Positions 1-6,505 of a stretch of DNA of 17,114 bases are shown here, piece by piece. Positions within the stretch are counted from its first letter, which is position 1, and each line of letters starts with the position of its first letter. Source of the DNA: Oceanospirillaceae bacterium (lineage in GTDB: Bacteria > Pseudomonadota > Gammaproteobacteria > Pseudomonadales > Balneatricaceae); assembly GCA_003523085.1 (NCBI GenBank), contig DPHD01000068.1:30866-47979 (forward strand). The letters are read 5' to 3'. The translations under genes and the position numbers were made by a program. Under the pieces are notes generated by a model that saw only the letters and a list, made by a program, of their open reading frames with translations, searched no databases and had not been told where the DNA came from.

Positions 1-593
1 AGGTAAATTTGATACAGTTCATCGGCTTGTACTATTTCGCCAGTTTCGTCGTATTTTAGGTCCATGGCGGCCACATAAAACGACGGTGAAATGTCGTGTG
101 ATGCGCGCTGCAAAGTGAGCCACACTTGAGGGTTGGCCCATTTTTTATCAATTTTAATGAGGGCTTCTTTGTAGGGCCCTTGTTTTATATTCTTAACTTT
201 ACGAGCAGATTTGGTAAATAAGCTTCGGCTGCCAGGCATTTCATAGTTAATGCGAGTAGCCATGTTACCTACGGTACGCCCAACTTCTCGTACTTTCTTA
301 GCTTTAGCTAAGTCTTTGACAAATATTTCAAAGGTTTCTTCTGACGGTAAACCCTGTCCATCCCATTGTTGGATAGCAGTAGCAAAGTCAGGTACCACAG
401 CAGACACCTTGTTGTTATGGATACTATTGAACAGCATCTGACCAATAGGGAAGACAAAACTAATCAATAAAAACAACACCAACGGCAGCGTCAATAAAAA
501 TGCACGACGGCGCTGTATGGCAGTGGTTTTGGCTAGCTTCTCTTTTAATGGCAGGGTGTTAGCTTGATCTATAGAGGGGTTCGCAGTAGTCAT
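1..593 (-). CDS. ABC transporter permease, PotB-like (3' end beyond window)
   Basis: I translated the reverse strand from the ATG at 593-591; the frame stays open to the window edge, giving 197 residues. A basic stretch (KEKLAKTTAIQRRR, about 17-30) precedes one strong membrane segment (about 31-53, ending FVFPIGQMLFNSI), typical of the first helix of binding-protein-dependent permeases of the PotB family. Residues from about 60 to the edge are hydrophilic, with no second membrane span yet. This suggests the long periplasmic insertion between helix 1 and the permease core found in some permeases of over 400 residues. The conserved EAA loop would lie outside the window. The gene follows the binding-protein gene by 83 nt, with a strong stem-loop in the gap, and no good Shine-Dalgarno is visible. 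It should form the inner-membrane channel together with the ATPase at 1824-2912. The family is fairly sure; the substrate is unknown. Confidence 0.85.
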   Translation of the reverse strand, partial: MTTANPSIDQANTLPLKEKLAKTTAIQRRRAFLLTLPLVLFLLISFVFPIGQMLFNSIHNNKVSAVVPDFATAIQQWDGQGLPSEETFEIFVKDLAKAKKVREVGRTVGNMATRINYEMPGSRSLFTKSARKVKNIKQGPYKEALIKIDKKWANPQVWLTLQRASHDISPSFYVAAMDLKYDETGEIVQADELYQIY

Positions 594-623
594 AAACAGT
601 GAGGTATCTAGAAAGAATGAATG

Positions 624-659
624 AGGGCGGGCCTACCTGTTGAAGGTAAGCGCCGCCCT
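624..659 (-). other. Intercistronic stem-loop after the binding-protein gene
   Basis: AGGGCGG (624-630) pairs perfectly with CCGCCCT (653-659). Inside this, GC and TACCT pair with AGGTA and GC around a GTTGA loop, with one mismatch and one bulge. In the transcript the hairpin lies 17 nt after the binding-protein stop codon and 30 nt before the permease start. It has no uridine run, so it is more likely an mRNA-stabilising or partially attenuating element than a full terminator. Such hairpins commonly raise the amount of periplasmic binding protein relative to permease. Confidence 0.6.
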
Positions 660-676
660 ATGGTGTAAACCTAAGT

Positions 677-1762
677 TTACTTAGTTAACCAAGCGTTGAA
701 ACGCTCGTTTAGCTGGTCTGAGTTATCTGCCCAAAACTCAAAGTCGTTCTGCAGTGCACGCGTGAAGTTAGCAGGTGCAGTAGGCATGTGTGGTGCCATG
801 TCTAGACTTGGATCTGAGTGGAAAGAGCTCACTAGGCCAAATGAAGACTTACGTAACGGACCGTAAGGGATCCAGCTGGCTTGATCTGCAAGAGCCTTGG
901 TGCTGGTTGAGAACTTAACAAAGTCCATAGTGGCTTCTTGATTAGGTGCACCTTTAGGGATAACCCAAAGATCCAAATCCCAAACCTGGCCGTCCCAGTT
1001 GATGACAAATGGCTTGCCTTCAGAGGCAATGGCGTTAAATACACGGCCGTTGTAAGCCGTAGTCATAACCACTTCACCATCAGCCAATAACTGTGGTGGC
1101 TGGGCACCAGATTCCCACCATACGGTTGAATCTTTAATGGTATCTAATTTAGCAAAAGCACGGTCAATACCCGCTTCTGTGCTTAACAATTCGTATACGT
1201 CTGCTGGATCAACACCGTCAGCCATCAAAGCGAATTCTAGGTTAGGCTTAGCACCTTTGCGTAAACCACGCTTACCAGGGAATTTGTTAGTGTCAAAGAA
1301 GTCTTTAAGGCCATCAACGCCTTGGATCTTGCTTTCATCATGGATGAATACAGTAGACCATACGATGTTACCTACGGCACACTCCTGTAGAGCGCCAGGA
1401 AGGAAGTCTTCTGCAGCTGAAACGCCGTTAGCGCCGTCTGGCAATGCAGAGTGGTCGATCACTTCAAGAATACCTTCGTCACAACCACGTACGGCGTCAG
1501 AAAGTTCTACGTCGACTAAGTTCCAAGTGACGTTGCCGGCTTCTACCTGTGCCTTAATTTCGGCCAAACCACCATTGTAGTCTTCCGAGATGACAGTGTT
1601 GCCAGTGTAACCATTCCAAGGCTTGTGGTAAGCCTCTACTTGAGACTTAGTGTAAGCACCGCCCCAAGATACTACGGTGATGTCTTCTGCTTGTGCGGAA
1701 CCTGCAACCATAGTGGTCGCAACTGCTGCAGCAATCAGTGTTTTGTTAATAATCTTGTTCAT
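677..1762 (-). CDS. Periplasmic substrate-binding protein of a polyamine-type ABC transporter (PotD/PotF family)
   Basis: This 361-residue protein should capture the transporter's ligand in the periplasm. A clear Sec signal peptide (MNKIINK, then a hydrophobic Ala/Val core, ending GSAQA at residue 25) is followed by the mature start EDITVVSWGGAYTKSQVEAY, the usual opening of PotD/PotF-like proteins. WWESGAQPPQLLADGEVVM and DLDLWVIPKGAPN are the typical hinge and ligand-cleft regions. I chose the ATG at 1762 because GGAG lies 8 nt upstream and the signal peptide begins there; the frame is open 24 codons further up (to 1834), but that would put charged residues ahead of the signal peptide and overlap the ATPase gene. 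The order ATPase, binding protein, permease fits one operon. The PotD family also includes carriers of other cationic or acidic small molecules, so polyamine specificity is only a family-level guess. Confidence 0.93.
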   Translation of the reverse strand: MNKIINKTLIAAAVATTMVAGSAQAEDITVVSWGGAYTKSQVEAYHKPWNGYTGNTVISEDYNGGLAEIKAQVEAGNVTWNLVDVELSDAVRGCDEGILEVIDHSALPDGANGVSAAEDFLPGALQECAVGNIVWSTVFIHDESKIQGVDGLKDFFDTNKFPGKRGLRKGAKPNLEFALMADGVDPADVYELLSTEAGIDRAFAKLDTIKDSTVWWESGAQPPQLLADGEVVMTTAYNGRVFNAIASEGKPFVINWDGQVWDLDLWVIPKGAPNQEATMDFVKFSTSTKALADQASWIPYGPLRKSSFGLVSSFHSDPSLDMAPHMPTAPANFTRALQNDFEFWADNSDQLNERFNAWLTK

Positions 1763-1791
1763 GAATAATTCTCCAAGTTTTTTGTTATTGT

Positions 1792-1809
1792 GAATTGAAC
1801 TAACAATTC
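1792..1809 (-). repeat. Inverted repeat between ATPase and binding-protein genes
   Basis: GAATTG (1792-1797) and CAATTC (1804-1809) form a perfect 6-bp inverted repeat with a 6-nt spacer. It lies in the 61-nt gap between the ATPase stop and the binding-protein start. In RNA it would be a weak AU-rich hairpin; as DNA it could be an operator for an internal promoter. Function is not shown. Confidence 0.4.
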
Positions 1810-1823
1810 GGCATGACTCCTTT

Positions 1824-2912
1824 CTATGCATCAAGAGCCAAGCAGTCCTCCATCTTCCAACCGATCGTCACTGTATTGCCTTCTTGCAATAAGCTATTAG
1901 CGGTTGAATTTGGAACTTTGACGATAAAATCGTCGTGTCCGCACACGGTAAAACGAGTACGGATATGGTCGCCATGGTAAATTAATTCTTCTACCTTGGC
2001 GGAAAATAAGTTATCGACGCTGTTGGCATCCGGGTTAACAAATACGCGCTCGGGCCGCAAGGATACAGTCGAACGATCGCCCACAGAGTTAACATTAACT
2101 TTGTTGGCTACGAGTTGATCACCGTTGTCGCTCAGTATATTAACCGTATCGCCGTCAATGGCGGTTACTTTGCCCATAAGGCGGTTGTTTTCGCCAATAA
2201 AATTGGCTACAAAGGCATTTTCGGGTCGTTCATATAAGGCGGCAGGTGCGGCGCACTGCTGCACGATGCCGTCTTCAAACACCGCGATACGGTTAGACAT
2301 GGTTAAGGCTTCGGTTTGGTCGTGGGTTACATACACCACGGTTAATCCCAGTTGCTCATGCATATGCTTAATTTCGTATTGCATCTGCTCTCGTAGGTTT
2401 TTGTCCAACGCACCCAAGGGTTCATCCATGAGGACTAAGTCGGGATCAAAAATCAGAGAACGAGCTACGGCAACACGCTGTTGCTGGCCACCCGAAAGTT
2501 GCATGGGACGACGGCCGCCAAAGGCACCTAGCTGAACCATGTCCAGCGCTCTATTAACGCGCTCTTCTCGCTCAGCTTTAGGGATCTTACGAACCTCTAA
2601 AGGAAACGCCAAGTTCTCTGCCACCGTCATGTGGGGGAAAAGTGCATAGTTTTGGAACACCATACCGATACCACGCTTATAGGGTGGTACTTTATTGATA
2701 GGTTTGCCTTTAAGGTAAATTTCACCTTGGGTCGCAGGTTCAAAACCAGCGAGCATCATTAGACAGGTTGTCTTGCCAGAGCCTGAAGGCCCAAGCATAG
2801 TGACAAATTCGCCGGGGGCGACATCGAGGTTGAAATCTTTGACGACGAGGGTTTCTCCGTCGTAGCTTTTTTGAATATTTTCAAAGCGTACTAGTGGTGC
2901 TTCACCAGTCAT
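1824..2912 (-). CDS. ABC transporter ATP-binding protein, PotA/CysA-type with TOBE domain
   Basis: This 362-residue cytoplasmic ATPase powers the importer. The nucleotide-binding domain shows Walker A GPSGSGKTT (41-49), a Q-loop Gln at 87 (MVFQNYALFPHMTV), signature LSGGQQQRVAVARSL (139-153), Walker B LVLMDEP (159-165), D-loop GALD and switch His197 (VYVTHDQTEALTMSNRIAV). From about residue 240 the C-terminal third is a TOBE-type regulatory domain, with SLRPERV typical of the PotA/FbpC/CysA group. The length is normal for the family. The ATG at 2912 has only a weak purine stretch (AAGAG, 8 nt away) as Shine-Dalgarno. It is the first transporter gene transcribed and follows the SDR gene by 242 nt, a gap that holds a dyad and could carry its own promoter. 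Confidence 0.95.
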   Translation of the reverse strand: MTGEAPLVRFENIQKSYDGETLVVKDFNLDVAPGEFVTMLGPSGSGKTTCLMMLAGFEPATQGEIYLKGKPINKVPPYKRGIGMVFQNYALFPHMTVAENLAFPLEVRKIPKAEREERVNRALDMVQLGAFGGRRPMQLSGGQQQRVAVARSLIFDPDLVLMDEPLGALDKNLREQMQYEIKHMHEQLGLTVVYVTHDQTEALTMSNRIAVFEDGIVQQCAAPAALYERPENAFVANFIGENNRLMGKVTAIDGDTVNILSDNGDQLVANKVNVNSVGDRSTVSLRPERVFVNPDANSVDNLFSAKVEELIYHGDHIRTRFTVCGHDDFIVKVPNSTANSLLQEGNTVTIGWKMEDCLALDA

Positions 2913-3003
2913 AGGAGGCGCTCTTTTGTAATTGAATAGACAAACGGGACACTTAATAACCCACTAGATACTTTATGGGCCATTTAGGTTCGCGTTGCGG
3001 AAC

Positions 3004-3033
3004 AGCTAAAGTAACGCCAAACCAAGGTGTGGC
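3004..3033 (-). promoter_or_regulatory. Candidate control region of the transporter operon: dyad plus sigma-54-like element
   Basis: At 3016-3033 lies an interrupted palindrome, GCCAAACCAAGGTGTGGC (GCCA-A-ACC-AA-GGT-G-TGGC), which looks like an operator for a dimeric repressor or activator. Overlapping it on the minus strand, 3020-3004 reads TTGGCGTTACTTTAGCT. This keeps the GG and GC pairs at sigma-54 (-24/-12) spacing but matches the rest of the consensus only partly. Either would start transcription about 80 nt before the ATPase gene. The dyad is directly visible; its role is inferred. Confidence 0.3.
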
Positions 3034-3154
3034 ACAACCCCAATTTGTCTATAGGGACCCGCATAGGCAAAAATATATGCTCAATTTGACAAAACTGTAT
3101 GCCTGTAATTTACAAAGCTGATCAGTTGGGATAGAAAATCCTTATGTTGGCGAT

Positions 3155-3934
3155 TTAGGTGGTGGCTAAGCTATGGGTGTCACCATCGACGGTTAAACTT
3201 TGGCCAGAGATCTTGGTGCCCAAATCTGAAAAGCTAAAGATAATCATATTGGCAATATCTTCGGCATCTACAAAGGTTGATAAAGACGTGTTTTTGACAT
3301 TGTCTAAACGTACCTTTTCTAAACTTTCACCGGTCGCTTCAGCAATACTACTGACCACCCGATCCATACGGTCACCGTTGACCGCCCCAGGACAAATGCA
3401 GTTCACTCGAATGTTAAAAGGCCCCAACTCCATGGCCATGGTTTTAGTTAAGCCGACAATGGCCCATTTTGCACAGGCATAGGGGCTGCGCATGGGGTAA
3501 CCAAATAGGCCTGCGGTGGATGACAAGTTCATAATGGCGCCGCCCTGTTGCTTGAGAAGAGGGATGGCGTGTTTGGAAACATAAAACGTAGCATGTAAGT
3601 TAACCTCGAAAGTGGCTTTCCATGCATCAATGTCCAGGCTCTCTATGGGACCAGCTGGTCCAGAAATGCCGGCGTTGTTCACCAAAAAATCTAGTTTTCC
3701 TGCAAATACTCGATCGATTTGAGCAAACATTTGAGCCACTTCATCAGGCTGGGTGACATCAGTCACAGAAGTACTTAGCAGTGGGTACTGCTGCTTAAAT
3801 GCGTCTAATGCCGCGGCATCGATATCACAAACGTGTATTTTGGCTCCGGCATTCATTAGGGCAATCGCGGTGGCTTTGCCAATGCCCGTAGCTCCGGCCG
3901 TAATCAAGACGTTTTTATTGTCGATACCCTGCAT
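3155..3934 (-). CDS. Short-chain dehydrogenase/reductase (SDR), classical type
   Basis: This 259-residue NAD(P)-dependent alcohol/carbonyl oxidoreductase shows every hallmark of the classical SDR fold. The cofactor loop is TAGATGIG (about 12-19; the first Gly of TGxxxGIG is Ala). Asp37 ends beta-2 (IHVCD), which favours NAD(H) over NADP(H). NNAG sits at about 86-89, structural Asn112 in EVNLHA, and the catalytic set is Ser139, Tyr152 and Lys156 (SPYACAKWAIVG), followed by the PG turn in CICPGAV. The C-terminal ISGQSLTVDG is standard. I chose the ATG at 3934 because GGAG lies 8 nt upstream; a GTG at 3943 would add three residues but lacks a ribosome site. It is divergent from the ALDH gene and upstream of the transporter genes, so it probably oxidises the imported substrate or an intermediate. 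The exact substrate cannot be read from sequence. Confidence 0.93.
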   Translation of the reverse strand: MQGIDNKNVLITAGATGIGKATAIALMNAGAKIHVCDIDAAALDAFKQQYPLLSTSVTDVTQPDEVAQMFAQIDRVFAGKLDFLVNNAGISGPAGPIESLDIDAWKATFEVNLHATFYVSKHAIPLLKQQGGAIMNLSSTAGLFGYPMRSPYACAKWAIVGLTKTMAMELGPFNIRVNCICPGAVNGDRMDRVVSSIAEATGESLEKVRLDNVKNTSLSTFVDAEDIANMIIFSFSDLGTKISGQSLTVDGDTHSLATT

Positions 3935-4089
3935 GCTAGTCACTCCGAAATGGTAAGTAATTCGGATATTGACCGAGCATAGCCCAGTCAGCTTGTATAT
4001 ATCCGCAGTATTCTTGTCTGTTTTTGATAAGAAAGCAGTTACAGGCTACGGATACACTGCCCACATCCTGTGCAATTGAGAACCTTTAT
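3935..4089. promoter_or_regulatory. Divergent intergenic control region with short inverted repeat
   Basis: This 155-nt region separates the divergent SDR and ALDH genes, so it should hold promoters in both directions. The clearest structure is TCGG-N7-CCGA at 3962-3976 (TCGGATATTGACCGA), a plausible half of a shared operator. No -35/-10 pair with good spacing stands out on either strand. No regulator gene for this block lies in the window. Confidence 0.35.
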
Positions 4090-5517
4090 ATGACTAACTT
4101 ACCTTTCTATATTAACGGTCAATGGTGCGAGCCGTTAACCAGCCGCCAGAGCTTGCCGGTCATCAATCCGGCGACTCAAACATCCTGTGCGCAGGTGTGG
4201 CTGGCCGACACAGCTGATGCAGAGGCTGCTATTAATGCCGCTGCTGAGATGTTTGAAGATTGGAGTAAGACTAAGTTAGAACAGCGCATCGTGATGGTGG
4301 AGGCGTTCTTAAAGGCCTATCAGCGCCGCTACCAAGTTATGGCTAGCGCCATCACTGAGGAAATGGGTGCGCCTGCGACTATGTCATACGACATGCAAGC
4401 AGAGACCGGTGTAGGCCACACCCAAGCGCACTTGCTGGCTGCCAAACAGGCGGTGATAGAGCACACCATGGGTGCACAAGGACAGTTGCTTAAAGAGCCC
4501 ATAGGCGTGTGCGTGTTGATCACGCCTTGGAACTGGCCCATCAACCAAATTGTGTGCAAGGTGGTTCCGGCTTTGTTGGCGGGTTGCACGATGGTGCTAA
4601 AACCCAGCGAGTTGACGCCGCTGTCGGCCCAAATATTTGCTGAGTGTGTACATGAAGCAGGAGTTCCGGCCGGCGTATTTAATATGCTTCATGGCACGGG
4701 TGAAGCTATTGGAGACTACCTCACCAGCCATGCTCGGGTGGACATGGTGTCGTTTACAGGCTCGACCCGTGCCGGCAGCCAAATTGCTATTTCTGCTGCC
4801 CCCACCGTAAAACGTGTGAGCCAAGAGTTGGGCGGTAAATCGGCTAACATTATTTTTGCCGATGCCGACTTAGGGGCTCAAGTTGAGTTGGGCGTGCAGG
4901 CGTGTATGTTGAATTCTGGGCAATCGTGCGACGCGCCCACACGCATGTTGGTGGAGGCGAGCGTTTACGCTCAAGTGGTGGCCTTGGCTAAAGCGGCCAT
5001 AGATGCCACCCAATTGGGCGACCCACAACAGCCAGGCGATCACTTAGGTCCCGTTGTTTCAGAGCCCCATTGGCACAAAGTGCAGGCTCTCATAGGCGCT
5101 GGTATTGATGAAGGCGCGACGCTACTTGTGGGTGGGCTCGGTAAACCCAGTGGTTTTGAGACCGGTTATTATGTTCGACCCACGTTATTTGTGGATGTAG
5201 ACAACAGCATGACCATTGCCCAAGAAGAAGTATTTGGGCCGGTGTTAGTGCTGATCCCGTTTGCTGATGAGGCCGATGCGGTGCGTATTGCAAACGATAG
5301 TCCCTATGGTCTAGCAGCCTATGTGTCCACCCAAGACATCGACAAAGCCAGGCGGGTGGCACGCCAACTGCGGGCTGGAACGGTGCACATCAATATGGCG
5401 GACCTGGAATACTGTATGCCATTTGGTGGCTATAAGCAGTCGGGCAATGGCCGTGAATATGCGGCTTTTGGTTTGCATGAATTCCAAGAAACCAAAGTCA
5501 TCGCTGGCTATTATTAA
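4090..5517 (+). CDS. NAD(P)-dependent aldehyde dehydrogenase
   Basis: This 475-residue enzyme oxidises an aldehyde to the carboxylic acid. The active-site set is complete: ITPWNWP with Asn148, Lys171 in VLKPSE, SFTGSTRAGS (221-230), general-base Glu246 in ELGGKSANI, nucleophile Cys280 in NSGQSCDAPTR, and Glu380 in EEVFGPV. Length and domain order are normal for a single-domain ALDH. The ATG at 4090 is preferred because MTNLPFYINGQW is the usual ALDH N-terminus and GAG lies 9 nt before it; the frame is open back to a TTG at 4024, but those 22 extra residues look non-coding. It is followed after 21 nt by a hydroxyacid dehydrogenase, and its divergent partner is an SDR. An SDR-then-ALDH sequence (alcohol to aldehyde to acid) on a compound brought in by the adjacent ABC importer is a reasonable inference. 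The substrate is not identified. Confidence 0.93.
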   Translation: MTNLPFYINGQWCEPLTSRQSLPVINPATQTSCAQVWLADTADAEAAINAAAEMFEDWSKTKLEQRIVMVEAFLKAYQRRYQVMASAITEEMGAPATMSYDMQAETGVGHTQAHLLAAKQAVIEHTMGAQGQLLKEPIGVCVLITPWNWPINQIVCKVVPALLAGCTMVLKPSELTPLSAQIFAECVHEAGVPAGVFNMLHGTGEAIGDYLTSHARVDMVSFTGSTRAGSQIAISAAPTVKRVSQELGGKSANIIFADADLGAQVELGVQACMLNSGQSCDAPTRMLVEASVYAQVVALAKAAIDATQLGDPQQPGDHLGPVVSEPHWHKVQALIGAGIDEGATLLVGGLGKPSGFETGYYVRPTLFVDVDNSMTIAQEEVFGPVLVLIPFADEADAVRIANDSPYGLAAYVSTQDIDKARRVARQLRAGTVHINMADLEYCMPFGGYKQSGNGREYAAFGLHEFQETKVIAGYY

Positions 5518-5538
5518 CTCACAGGTTGGAATCAAAGT

Positions 5539-6504
5539 ATGAAAATTGGTTTTGTAGGGTTAGGTAATGTGGGCAGTAAACTCGCTGGCAGTTTATTGCG
5601 TAATGGTTATGCGGTGATGGTACGCGATCTCAACGACGTATTTGTGGCAGATTTTGTGGCTCGCGGTGCCACTGCAGCCGACACGCCTAAACAATTGGCT
5701 CTGAGCTGTGATTTAGTGATTACTTGTTTACCTTCGCCTGCGGCCTGTTCAGCGGTGATGGAAGGTGAAGAAGGCGTGGTTGCAGGCTTGTCGGAGGGCA
5801 AAATTTGGTTAGAAATGAGTACCACCGACGAAAGCGAAATTAGACGCATAGGCGATTTAGTTAAAGCCCAAGGGGCGCAGCCCGTGGACTGCCCCGTGTC
5901 TGGTGGTTGTCACCGGGCCGATACGGGCAATATTTCCATCTTTGCTGGTTGTAGCCGCGACACCTTTGAGCGGGCGTTGCCGATTCTTACCACCCTTGGG
6001 CGTCGCGTACTACACACCGGCGAGTTGGGGACGGCATCTAAGTTGAAGGTGGTGACTAATTACCTAGCCACGGCGCACTTGGTGGCTTTATCCGAAGCCT
6101 TAACCGCTTGCAAGGTGATGGATTTGGACATGAACGTGAGTTATGAAGCTATTAAAGCCTCCTCGGGCAATTCGTTTGTGCATGAAACCGAATCGCAAGT
6201 GATCTTGAATGGCTCGCGGGACATTAATTTCACCGTTGATTTAGTGCTTAAGGACGTGGGGTTGTTTAATACCCTGACTCAGCGTGAGGGCATGCAGTTG
6301 GACCTCGCCCCGCTGTTGGTGGATATTTTTAGTCAGGCGCAAGCAGAGTGGGGCCCACGGGAAAGGTCGCCCAACATTATTCGTCGTTATGAGGAACCTA
6401 TGGGGGTCAAGGTTCTGGGGTCGGGTTTTCCGGCCGACATGATTGACGATGAACCCGAAGAAGTGGGTTATGAACTGATGGCCAAAGGCCGCCAAGACGG
6501 TTAG
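5539..6504 (+). CDS. 3-hydroxyisobutyrate dehydrogenase-like NAD(P)-dependent beta-hydroxyacid dehydrogenase
   Basis: This 321-residue member of the 3-hydroxyisobutyrate/tartronate-semialdehyde reductase/6-phosphogluconate dehydrogenase superfamily starts with the Rossmann motif GFVGLGNVGS (4-13). Asp30 at the end of beta-2 (VMVRDLN) suggests NAD. The substrate motif DCPVSGGCHRADTGNISIFAG (117-137) and catalytic Lys170 with Asn174 (ASKLKVVTNYLA) are present. The C-terminal tail beyond the all-helical domain is about 25 residues longer than in typical 290-300-residue members and acidic (DDEPEE). It lies 21 nt after the ALDH gene with a weak GGA ribosome site, so it is probably co-transcribed. 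It most likely interconverts a beta-hydroxyacid and its semialdehyde in the same pathway. Its stop codon is one base from the convergent hrpB stop. Confidence 0.88.
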   Translation: MKIGFVGLGNVGSKLAGSLLRNGYAVMVRDLNDVFVADFVARGATAADTPKQLALSCDLVITCLPSPAACSAVMEGEEGVVAGLSEGKIWLEMSTTDESEIRRIGDLVKAQGAQPVDCPVSGGCHRADTGNISIFAGCSRDTFERALPILTTLGRRVLHTGELGTASKLKVVTNYLATAHLVALSEALTACKVMDLDMNVSYEAIKASSGNSFVHETESQVILNGSRDINFTVDLVLKDVGLFNTLTQREGMQLDLAPLLVDIFSQAQAEWGPRERSPNIIRRYEEPMGVKVLGSGFPADMIDDEPEEVGYELMAKGRQDG

Positions 6505-6505
6505 C

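Noticed and set aside
1137..1580. Open frame of 147 codons on the plus strand inside the binding-protein gene
   Set aside because: It is antisense to a clear PotD/PotF-type gene, with low-complexity Ser/Pro/Leu composition and no ribosome site or context.
1763..1834. N-terminal extension of the binding protein by 24 residues
   Set aside because: It would overlap the ATPase gene and place charged residues before a textbook signal peptide; the ATG at 1762 has a good GGAG site.
3140..3154. Short hairpin after the SDR stop codon as a terminator
   Set aside because: Only a 4-bp stem (GGAT/ATCC) with no proper T-run; insufficient for intrinsic termination, so SDR and transporter genes may still be co-transcribed.
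4024..4089. N-terminal extension of the ALDH to a TTG codon
   Set aside because: The 22 extra residues do not resemble ALDH N-termini, while the ATG at 4090 starts the family-typical sequence and has a ribosome site.
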